Origin: Treponema sp.
Lineage (GTDB): Bacteria > Spirochaetota > Spirochaetia > Treponematales > Breznakiellaceae
Direction of reading: 5' to 3'
Assembly: GCA_009784995.1 (NCBI GenBank)
Contig: WQXE01000122.1
Location: 1-5,670 of the forward strand
Length of the DNA: 5,670 bases
The notes under the pieces are model-generated. The model was given only the letters and a program-made list of their open reading frames with translations. It searched no databases and was not told the DNA's origin. Both the position numbers and the translations under genes were made by a program. Positions 1 to 5,670 of the stretch are shown here, piece after piece. The number at the start of each line of letters is the position of its first letter. Position 1 is the first letter of the stretch.

Positions 1-447
1 AAAAAGCACTTGCCATTCAACTATCAAAGGAACAACATGGAGTTTTCCGTCTTTAAGCCCAATTTCTACAGTATTTTGCGGGTAATCTGAAAAATCATAA
101 TTTTCAATCGGCGCTATCCAGTCATTTTTAAGGAAAAATAGAGTTTCCTGTATCGGACGAGTCATAAAAACATCTGCCGCGGAATTACCCGTATTAAAAT
201 CTTCGGTTAATCTGGAATTAAGCTCGTTTTCTTTTAATTGTTCCAATATAACCTTGATACCGGTTTCTTTTTCAAACTCCGGAATTAAAGGTATCAATAA
301 ATTACCGTAAGGATGATCCGCCAGCAAAACACGTATTTCCTTTGGCTTTTCAGCTTCGCTGTTCGCGCCCGTGTTTCTTCCGGGACATGAAGTAAAAAGG
401 GTTGTATATAGTATCAAGTTTAATAAAATTACCAAAAATCTTTTCAT
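1..447 (-). CDS. Extracellular solute-binding lipoprotein (ABC importer binding protein, family 1 type), 5' part only
   Basis: Reading leftward from ATG at 447, the frame is open for 149 codons to the window edge, so the C-terminal part of the protein (probably the larger part) is missing. Residues 1-20 form a lipoprotein signal peptide: Lys2-Arg3, a hydrophobic core around residues 4-18, then F18-T19-S20-C21, a relaxed lipobox with Cys21 as the expected lipidated residue. A polar linker (about 22-36) leads into a fold typical of family-1 solute-binding proteins: the beta strand EIRVLLADHP (37-46), a helix ending PEFEKETGIKVILEQL (56-71), ADVFMTRPIQETLFFLKNDWIAPIENY (91-117) and DGKLHVVPLIVEWQVLF (133-149). 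These proteins capture sugars, oligosaccharides or similar solutes outside the membrane and hand them to an ABC permease, or present them to a sensor. The ligand cannot be told from this fragment. A GAGGA ribosome site precedes the start. It is divergent from the sensor kinase gene. The family call is firm; the substrate and the transport-versus-sensing role are open. Confidence 0.85.
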   Translation of the reverse strand, partial: MKRFLVILLNLILYTTLFTSCPGRNTGANSEAEKPKEIRVLLADHPYGNLLIPLIPEFEKETGIKVILEQLKENELNSRLTEDFNTGNSAADVFMTRPIQETLFFLKNDWIAPIENYDFSDYPQNTVEIGLKDGKLHVVPLIVEWQVLF

Positions 448-454
448 ATTTTTT

Positions 455-459
455 TCCTC
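455..459 (-). promoter_or_regulatory. Ribosome binding site of the solute-binding lipoprotein gene
   Basis: On the minus strand the sequence GAGGA sits 7 bases upstream of ATG 447 within an A-rich leader. It fits a Shine-Dalgarno site and supports this start, which also places the signal peptide correctly. It contrasts with the divergent kinase gene, which has no such site. Confidence 0.75.
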
Positions 460-478
460 ACAAACTATCATTTTAATG

Positions 479-493
479 CATTTACTTTAAATG
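479..493. repeat. Short perfect inverted repeat in the divergent spacer, possible operator
   Basis: CATTTA (479-484) and TAAATG (488-493) form 6-base arms around a 3-base CTT spacer. It lies just downstream of the candidate -10 of the leftward promoter, where a repressor could act. The arms are short and AT-rich, so chance is a real alternative. Confidence 0.2.
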
Positions 494-520
494 GTATACA
501 TATTTTTCTAAAAAACAACA
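493..520 (-). promoter_or_regulatory. Candidate sigma70-type promoter for the solute-binding lipoprotein gene
   Basis: On the minus strand TGTTGT (520-515) and TATACC (498-493) are separated by 16 bases. A start point near 485 would give a leader of roughly 40 bases carrying the GAGGA site. Both hexamers are imperfect, and in such AT-rich DNA other placements are possible, so this is a tentative call. Confidence 0.35.
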
Positions 521-534
521 TTTTTTTGTCCAGG

Positions 535-562
535 TTGATTTATTCTAATTATAGGGTATAAT
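535..562 (+). promoter_or_regulatory. Strong sigma70-type promoter of the sensor kinase/receiver operon
   Basis: TTGATT (535-540) and a consensus TATAAT (557-562) are separated by 16 bases. Upstream, 500-527 contains A- and T-tracts resembling an UP element. The expected start point is near 568-571, only about 5-8 bases before ATG 576, so the mRNA would be leaderless or nearly so. No other promoter-like site is needed for the kinase, and the small receiver gene should be co-transcribed from here. Confidence 0.7.
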
Positions 563-575
563 AAATTACCCTGAT

Positions 576-3500
576 ATGAAGAAGAAATTCAAACTTTTTT
601 ACGGTATTAAAGCTAAAACCACTATTTTCATAATTATCCCTGTTACTGTGACTTTTATAATTATATGTTCGATAATGTTTGTTTCTTTATTCAATTCTCA
701 GCAAAATATGGCAATAGCGGATTTTCAGAATATAGCCAGAAGGCACACGGCGAACTTTGAAAGAAAAATTAACAATGCGCTCGATTATTTAACATCCGTT
801 ACTAGCGTCCTGGAGTTTCAGGTTTATGAAGGTATAACCGACAGGGAAGCGCTTCAGCGTATAATGTATTATATCTTTGACGGGCATACAATAGACAGTT
901 CCAGTATTTATTTTGAACCTGATAAATACGATGGTTTGGACAGTGTTTATATCAGCACTGTATACGGAACCGCCTTGTCCGGAAGAATCAGCTATTATTT
1001 CTACCGTTTTAACGGAAGAACCGGTTACAGACAAGAGGCTATGGAAAACGAGATTGAATTTACCCTGCCTGTTTATGTTGATACAAAAAGATTAAACGCT
1101 CCAACTTATACAGAGCCGGGTATATATAGTATAGATGGAATTGATACTCTCAAATTTTTTATCGTTTATCCGATTCGCGATAATAATAATGAATTTATAG
1201 GAGCGGTTACTGCCGATATTTTTTTAACAGATATTTACGCCGAGCTTCAGGCGGAAAAAATATTTGATACAGGATACGTTATAATCGGAAATGACAGAGA
1301 ACAGTTAATATACAGTCCGCGGTTTGATGACATAGGCAAGACAAGAAATGAAGCCGGGTTTACATACGACATTCCTTCAAACTCTGAAGAAAACGCGGTC
1401 TTTTTCGCGAGATCGATTTTAAATAACGAAAGAACTCTTATAGCGATTAATACGATTTATATACCACAACTGGACAGCCGTTTTTATATTTCAGTTGCCG
1501 CTCCCATTAATGAAATTAACGCTAGCGGCAGGCGTTTATTGTTTATTGTTATAACTCTTAGCGTAATTATTCTTGTTTTGATAGCTTTGTTTTTAAACTA
1601 CCTGATAGGCAGAATGACAAAACCGCTGGTTGAATTTTCAGAGAGCGCCGAAAAAATAGCGCAAGGCAATTACAACGCCAGAATTTTGGGTGATTATAAA
1701 GATGAGTTTGGACTTTTAAAAGAAACCGTTAATACAATGGCGGAGCGTATCGGTAATACATTTAACGTATTACAGAATATTTTAAACGGCATTGACGCTT
1801 TTGTTTGCGTAACAGATCCCAAAACAGGACAAATACTTTTTATTAACGAACAGATGAAAAACGAGTACTTTGTAAAAGGTGATGTAATTGGACAGTATTG
1901 TTACAAGATCCTGCGTCATAATTTGGACGCGATTTGCGAAGATTGCCCGTGTCACAAGCTTGATATAAATCCAAACATACCTGTTGTAAGAGAAGAATAC
2001 AGCACAATAACAAAACGGTTTTATCATAAAACAAATTGTTATATCGACTGGATTGGAAATGACAAGGTACACCTTCAGCATTCTGTCGATATTACAGACC
2101 TTAAGCAAATGACGGAAGATAAGTTTAAAGCGGAATCCGAAGCGTTTGAGCTTTCCCGTAAAAAAAATCAAGCGGAAGAAACATCGCGCATGAAATCCGT
2201 TTTCCTTGCCAGCATGAGCCACGAGATAAGAACACCGATGAACGGTATTATCGGATTTTCTGAACTCGCGCTCGACGATAATCTTGAACCTAAAACCAGA
2301 AATTATTTGTCAAAAATTAAAACAAGCGCCGAAAGTCTTTTAATGATTATAAATGATATTCTAGATGTATCTAAAATCGAAGCGGGTAAAATGGAACTTG
2401 AAAAAATTCCATTCGATGTAAGTGAAGTATTTAAACTTTGCCGCACAATGGCGGCTCCCAAAGCGCGCGAAAAAGGACTTACTCTTTTTTGTTACGCGGA
2501 ACCTTCGATTGGAAGACTCCTGCTTGGCGATCCGACAAGGCTGCGCCAGATACTTCTTAATCTTTTATCCAACGCGATTAAATTTACAAACAGCGGTATA
2601 ATTAAACTTCTTTCCGCCATAACAGAAAAAACAGAAAATACTGTTACAATACACTTTGAAGTAAAAGATTCAGGCATTGGTTTAACAGAAGAACAAATAG
2701 AAAGAATATTCCAGCCGTTCATACAGGCGGATGGAAGCACTACGCGCAAATATGGAGGGACTGGGCTTGGTCTTACAATAACAAAAAATTTCGTCGAGCT
2801 TATGGGCAGCAAACTAATGGTAGAAAGTTCGTTTGGTTTGGGCAGCAGGTTTGGTTTTGACATAACATTTGAAACTATTGCCGTAGATTCGTCATATAAT
2901 CATGTAGTTACAACAGTACGCACTGATGAAAAACCAATTTTTAACGGTGAAATTCTGGTTTGCGAAGATAATACTTTAAATCAAATAGTTATAAGTGATC
3001 ATCTTTCCAAGGTTGGAATTAAAACCATAATCGCGGGTAACGGGAGGATCGGCGTTAATTATGTCCAGGAACGAATTGATGAAGGCAAAAAACCTTTTGA
3101 TTTAATTTTTATGGATATTCACATGCCGGAAATGGACGGTCTTGAAGCGACAAAAGAGCTTATAGAAAGCGGATGTAAAACCCCGATTGTCGCGTTAACC
3201 GCGAACATCATGGCTAATGACAGAGAAATTTATTTTGAAGCGGGTATGCGCGATTGTCTTTCCAAACCGTTTGTAGCGCACGATCTTTGGTCTTGTCTTT
3301 TAAAGTTTATAAAACCTGTCAGCATGTTGTCTGTAAATGAAGAAGGCGGCGACAATGAAGATGACGAGCAATATATGGAACTTGTAACCGCTTTTGTAAA
3401 AAGTAATCAGACAACAGTTAAAGATATTAAAGACGCTATGGAAGCGGGGGATGTAAAACTCGCGCACAGATTGGCGCATACATTAAAAAGCGTCGCGGGT

Positions 3501-3893
3501 GTAGTTGGAAAAACCGCGCTTACGGAAGCCGCTCAGGTTGTGGAACATACTTTTTTTACAGGTAAGGTTGATTCACTGGATGAACAAATAGAAAAACTAA
3601 ACATTGAATTAAAAAACGCCTTAAAAGATCTTACTCCCTTAATGGAAAGTCATATTGGAAAAATAAATAAACCTTCTTCAGGTGAGGTTTTAGATAAAAA
3701 AGACGCTTTAAAACTTCTTGATAATCTTGATTCCCTTTTGGAATCTGACAGTTTTGATTGTTTAAAACTAGTTAGTGATCTTTTAAAGATTCCCGGAACA
3801 GAAACTTTGATTCAGGAAGTAGAAAATATGGAATTTGAAAACGCTCGCGAAATTCTGGCTGATATCAAACAAAGGATCGAAAATGAGCAGTAA
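576..3893 (+). CDS. Membrane hybrid histidine kinase: dCache-HAMP-PAS-HisKA-HATPase-REC-HPt
   Basis: A 1105-residue sensor that autophosphorylates on ligand sensing and passes phosphate through an internal relay. Domains in order: TM1 (about 16-39); extracytoplasmic dCache-like sensor (about 40-315, with the VYPIRDNNNEFIGAVTADIFL-type strand); TM2 (about 321-344); HAMP (about 345-396); PAS (about 397-510) with Cys442, Cys454, Cys457, Cys459 and ending in the VDITDLK signature; a coiled-coil linker; HisKA with SHEIRTP and phosphoacceptor His549; HATPase with N-box Asn662/Asn666, G1 DSGIG (698-702) and G2 GGTGLGL (727-733); REC with Glu797-Asp798, phosphoacceptor Asp847, Thr875 and Lys897; HPt with His968 in AHTLKSVAG; and a helical tail (about 1036-1105). 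All catalytic residues are present. ATG 576 is chosen because a later start would cut into TM1; no Shine-Dalgarno precedes it. The gene overlaps the downstream receiver by 11 bases. Ligand and output are unknown; BarA/ArcB-like in layout, but the input domains differ. Confidence 0.93.
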   Translation: MKKKFKLFYGIKAKTTIFIIIPVTVTFIIICSIMFVSLFNSQQNMAIADFQNIARRHTANFERKINNALDYLTSVTSVLEFQVYEGITDREALQRIMYYIFDGHTIDSSSIYFEPDKYDGLDSVYISTVYGTALSGRISYYFYRFNGRTGYRQEAMENEIEFTLPVYVDTKRLNAPTYTEPGIYSIDGIDTLKFFIVYPIRDNNNEFIGAVTADIFLTDIYAELQAEKIFDTGYVIIGNDREQLIYSPRFDDIGKTRNEAGFTYDIPSNSEENAVFFARSILNNERTLIAINTIYIPQLDSRFYISVAAPINEINASGRRLLFIVITLSVIILVLIALFLNYLIGRMTKPLVEFSESAEKIAQGNYNARILGDYKDEFGLLKETVNTMAERIGNTFNVLQNILNGIDAFVCVTDPKTGQILFINEQMKNEYFVKGDVIGQYCYKILRHNLDAICEDCPCHKLDINPNIPVVREEYSTITKRFYHKTNCYIDWIGNDKVHLQHSVDITDLKQMTEDKFKAESEAFELSRKKNQAEETSRMKSVFLASMSHEIRTPMNGIIGFSELALDDNLEPKTRNYLSKIKTSAESLLMIINDILDVSKIEAGKMELEKIPFDVSEVFKLCRTMAAPKAREKGLTLFCYAEPSIGRLLLGDPTRLRQILLNLLSNAIKFTNSGIIKLLSAITEKTENTVTIHFEVKDSGIGLTEEQIERIFQPFIQADGSTTRKYGGTGLGLTITKNFVELMGSKLMVESSFGLGSRFGFDITFETIAVDSSYNHVVTTVRTDEKPIFNGEILVCEDNTLNQIVISDHLSKVGIKTIIAGNGRIGVNYVQERIDEGKKPFDLIFMDIHMPEMDGLEATKELIESGCKTPIVALTANIMANDREIYFEAGMRDCLSKPFVAHDLWSCLLKFIKPVSMLSVNEEGGDNEDDEQYMELVTAFVKSNQTTVKDIKDAMEAGDVKLAHRLAHTLKSVAGVVGKTALTEAAQVVEHTFFTGKVDSLDEQIEKLNIELKNALKDLTPLMESHIGKINKPSSGEVLDKKDALKLLDNLDSLLESDSFDCLKLVSDLLKIPGTETLIQEVENMEFENAREILADIKQRIENEQ
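3872..3876 (+). promoter_or_regulatory. Ribosome binding site of the receiver gene, inside the kinase gene
   Basis: AAGGA lies 6 bases before ATG 3883, within the last kinase codons. It decides the start of the receiver protein: the upstream in-frame TTG at 3835 has no comparable site and would add 16 residues that are not part of a receiver fold. Confidence 0.75.
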
Positions 3894-4257
3894 TAAAAAA
3901 ATCCTGATTATTGATGATGAAAAAATTAATATAATGGCTTTAGCGCATTTTTTAACTCCGCAGTATGAAATTTTAATAGCTAAAAATGGTGAATTAGGTT
4001 TAAAGGCGGCGGAAAAGCATATACCTGATTTAATTTTACTCGATATTATTATGCCTGAAATGGACGGTTATGAAGTTTTAAAAAAACTTAAAGAATCAGA
4101 TGTTACTAAAAATATTCCTGTTATATTTATATCAGGGCTGGCAAACACCGGAGAAAATAACGAAAAAGATAATTTACAAGGCGCTGTAGATTATATTTCC
4201 AAACCATTTGATAAAGATATTGTTAAGGACAAAATAAATTCATTTTTTAATTTATAA
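3883..4257 (+). CDS. Stand-alone receiver (CheY-like response regulator), 124 aa
   Basis: A single receiver domain with nothing attached. It starts MSSNKKILIIDDEK, giving the acidic pair Asp11-Asp12 and Glu13; the phosphoacceptor is Asp54 in LLDIIMPEMDG (52-62); Ser84 takes the Thr/Ser switch position and Lys107 in the ISKPF motif completes the active site. The usual length of a lone receiver is 120-130 residues, so it is complete. It presumably accepts phosphate from the HPt His968 of the kinase encoded just upstream, acting in the cytoplasm. The start overlaps the kinase stop by 11 bases with a good AAGGA site, which suggests translational coupling and a fixed ratio. There is no DNA-binding, cyclic-dinucleotide or other output domain, so it must act by binding a partner, as CheY or Spo0F do, or serve as a phosphate sink. 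Base composition is somewhat more AT-rich than the kinase. The family call is very firm; the target is unknown. Confidence 0.93.
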   Translation: MSSNKKILIIDDEKINIMALAHFLTPQYEILIAKNGELGLKAAEKHIPDLILLDIIMPEMDGYEVLKKLKESDVTKNIPVIFISGLANTGENNEKDNLQGAVDYISKPFDKDIVKDKINSFFNL

Positions 4258-4263
4258 ATCAAA
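4246..4263. other. Convergent gene overlap with a palindromic shared stop (TTATAA)
   Basis: The receiver ends TTA-TAA (Leu-stop) at 4252-4257, and because TTATAA is its own reverse complement, glnA also ends TTA-TAA on the other strand over the same six bases. The similarity extends outward: the plus strand ends TTT-AAT-TTA-TAA (Phe-Asn-Leu), the minus strand TTT-GAT-TTA-TAA (Phe-Asp-Leu), an 18-base near-palindrome. There is no GC-rich hairpin with a T-run here, so neither gene has an obvious intrinsic terminator at the junction. Confidence 0.85.
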
Positions 4264-5670
4264 ATAAGTTTCGAATTCAACAGGATGGGGCAGATGTTTG
4301 TAACGAAGCGCTTCTTTCTTTTTATTATCTATCCAGATTTCTATAAGGCGTTTTGGAAAAACTCCCCCTGTTGTAAGAAAATCATTGTCTTTTGAAAGCG
4401 CGTCCAGCGCTTCATCCAGGCTTTGCGGAAGGAATTTAATTTTTGCCTGATCTTTTTTTGACAGATTGTAAAGATTGATATCATAAGGACCGTAACCTGC
4501 TTTTTTAGGATCGATTTTATTTTTAATTCCGTCAATGCCTGCCATTAAAATAGCGGCGTAAGCGTAATACGGATTGCAGGTGCCGTCCGGGCTTCTAAGT
4601 TCAAAGCGTTTTTTATCGGGGTCTTTGGCGTATGCGGGTATTCGGATAACAGAGCTGCGGTTGGATGTCGCGTAACCGATTGTAACAGGAGCTTCGTAAC
4701 CTGGGACAAGTCTTTTATACGAGTTTGTGCTTGGATTTGTAAAACCGCACAGCGCTCTTATATGTTTTAAAATACCGCCAATAAAAAAAAGCGCGGTTTC
4801 ACTAAGCTGAGAGTATCCATTCGCGTCATAAAAAAGCGGTTTACCATCTTTAAACAGGTGCATGTGAACATGAAGACCGCTTCCCGCTTCATCGTAAATT
4901 GGTTTAGGCATAAATGTTACGGTTTTACCTTCGTTATACGCGGCGTTTTTTAAAATGTATTTTGTAAGCATGGTTTTGTCCGCCATTTCCAAAAGCCCGC
5001 CAAACTCAACTTCGATTTCTACCTGCCCTGGTCCCGCGACTTCGTGATGATGATACTTAACGGCGATGTCCATGTTTTCCATCATCATGGAAACGCCGCT
5101 TCTAAAATCGCTTAACCTGTCCAAAGGAGGAGCGGCGTGGTAGCCGCTTTTCGCGGGTATTTTGTATCCCAGGTTCGCGGATTTGGAACTTGTATTCCAT
5201 TCCGCCTGGTCAGCGTCTATTTTATAATAAGAAGAATGTCCGTCTATATAGTAACTTACGTGATCGAATACATAAAATTCAAACTCGGGGCTTATTCTCA
5301 TTTCGTCGGCGATGCCTGTAGAGCGCAGATATTGTTCGGCGTTATAAGCGACATTGCGCGGGTCTTGATCAAAGCGCTTGTTTTCGGGAAGGTCGATTAC
5401 AAATACATCGCCAATCATGGAAAGAGTCGGGATTTCGGCGAACGGGTCGATATGCGCGCTTTGTAAATTGGGAATAAATACCATGTCGCTTTTTTCTACA
5501 GGCGCGAATCCGTAATTGGAACCGTCAAAACCAACACCGTCTTTTAAGGTTTCCTGCGTAAACCTGTTTATGGGCATGGTAAGGTGGCGCCAGCGTCCCG
5601 TTAAATCGGTCATCATAAAATCTACCATTTTAACGCTGTGTTTTTCGCAGATTTTTTTAATGTCTTCCAA
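4252..5670 (-). CDS. glnA: Glutamine synthetase type I, nearly complete; start at or just beyond the right edge
   Basis: Makes glutamine from glutamate, ammonia and ATP as a cytoplasmic dodecamer, the main entry of ammonium into metabolism. The 472 visible codons match the full type I length (about 470). Counting from the edge codon: FDGSNYGFAPVEKSDM (48-63); metal/catalytic Glu129 and Glu131 in PEFEF; HHHEVAGPGQVEIE (207-220) with Glu210 and Glu218; the ATP-binding MPKP...GSGLHVH motif (254-269) with His267; KRLVPGYEAP (319-328) with Arg320 and flap Glu326; Arg338, Arg343, Glu357, Arg359; and Tyr401 in NLYNL, at the position adenylylated in the GSI-beta group. It ends HPVEFETYFDL as is typical. 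The edge codon 5670-5668 is TTG; comparison with E. coli GlnA suggests the true start is two or three codons further out, though a TTG start is possible. It converges on the receiver gene with a 6-base overlap. Its promoter is outside the window. Confidence 0.95.
   Translation of the reverse strand: MEDIKKICEKHSVKMVDFMMTDLTGRWRHLTMPINRFTQETLKDGVGFDGSNYGFAPVEKSDMVFIPNLQSAHIDPFAEIPTLSMIGDVFVIDLPENKRFDQDPRNVAYNAEQYLRSTGIADEMRISPEFEFYVFDHVSYYIDGHSSYYKIDADQAEWNTSSKSANLGYKIPAKSGYHAAPPLDRLSDFRSGVSMMMENMDIAVKYHHHEVAGPGQVEIEVEFGGLLEMADKTMLTKYILKNAAYNEGKTVTFMPKPIYDEAGSGLHVHMHLFKDGKPLFYDANGYSQLSETALFFIGGILKHIRALCGFTNPSTNSYKRLVPGYEAPVTIGYATSNRSSVIRIPAYAKDPDKKRFELRSPDGTCNPYYAYAAILMAGIDGIKNKIDPKKAGYGPYDINLYNLSKKDQAKIKFLPQSLDEALDALSKDNDFLTTGGVFPKRLIEIWIDNKKKEALRYKHLPHPVEFETYFDL

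Noticed and set aside
1782..2222. 146-codon minus-strand open frame inside the kinase gene
   Set aside because: It is antisense to well-conserved PAS and HisKA coding sequence, has no recognisable protein family, and is best explained as a shadow frame.
2492..2863. 123-codon minus-strand open frame inside the kinase gene
   Set aside because: Antisense to the HATPase domain, whose motifs are intact on the plus strand; the translation matches no family I recognise.
3835..3882. Longer version of the receiver protein from an in-frame TTG at 3835
   Set aside because: It would add 16 residues with no receiver-fold match, has no good ribosome site, and overlaps the kinase by much more. ATG 3883 has AAGGA at the right distance and gives a canonical receiver N-terminus.
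4305..4325. Palindrome GAAGCGCTTC followed by a T-rich stretch, as a terminator for the receiver gene
   Set aside because: The palindrome has no loop, so only about 3 pairs could form in a hairpin, and the sequence encodes GlnA residues near its C-terminus. Too weak to call.
4395..4413. Hairpin AAGCGC/GCGCTT inside the 3' part of glnA
   Set aside because: It lacks a T-run on either strand and is explained by alanine and leucine codons of DEALDALSK.
5137..5466. 109-codon plus-strand open frame within glnA
   Set aside because: Antisense to conserved glutamine synthetase sequence; no ribosome site or family resemblance seen.
1..5670. tRNA, rRNA, CRISPR, insertion sequence or phage signals
   Set aside because: Nothing resembling these was seen: coding sequence covers all but 128 bases, with no spaced direct repeats, transposase motifs or terminal inverted repeats.

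Overview
The window holds four protein-coding genes packed into 5.67 kb: a 5' fragment of a solute-binding lipoprotein gene on the minus strand, a divergent plus-strand pair made of a large hybrid sensor kinase and a stand-alone receiver protein, and a nearly complete type I glutamine synthetase gene on the minus strand that converges on the receiver gene. I see no RNA genes, mobile elements, CRISPR arrays or long repeats. The only sizeable non-coding stretch is the 128-base divergent spacer at 448-575.

Organism. The DNA is AT-rich. The coding style (many Lys/Asn/Ile, a GCG preference for alanine), the lipoprotein with a relaxed lipobox (F-T-S-C) and the multi-domain hybrid kinase followed by a lone receiver suggest a free-living or gut/sediment anaerobe, perhaps a spirochaete or a similarly AT-rich phylum. 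This is a weak inference: no rRNA or other marker gene is present and I would not name a genus.

Layout. 1-447 (-): N-terminal 149 residues of a family-1-type extracellular solute-binding lipoprotein, continuing beyond the left edge. 448-575: divergent regulatory spacer with a strong sigma70-type promoter facing right (TTGATT-16-TATAAT), whose predicted start point lies only about 5-8 bases from the kinase ATG, plus a weaker candidate promoter facing left. 576-3893 (+): 1105-residue membrane hybrid histidine kinase with the order TM - dCache - TM - HAMP - Cys-rich PAS - HisKA - HATPase - REC - HPt - helical tail. 3883-4257 (+): 124-residue single-domain receiver, overlapping the kinase gene by 11 bases and probably translationally coupled to it. 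4252-5670 (-): GlnA, whose stop overlaps the receiver stop by 6 bases.

How the genes may work together. The kinase carries every residue needed for an internal His549 -> Asp847 -> His968 relay, with Asp54 of the small receiver as the obvious last acceptor. Neither protein has a DNA-binding or enzymatic output domain, so the output is either protein-protein interaction or a partner encoded elsewhere. The divergent binding protein may supply or signal the ligand sensed by the extracytoplasmic Cache domain, or may be a target of the system; this is inference from position only. GlnA is probably an unrelated housekeeping neighbour. The architecture is of a known general type; the points most worth checking are the near-leaderless kinase mRNA, the four-cysteine PAS motif, the binding protein/kinase pairing and the palindromic shared stop of the convergent genes.
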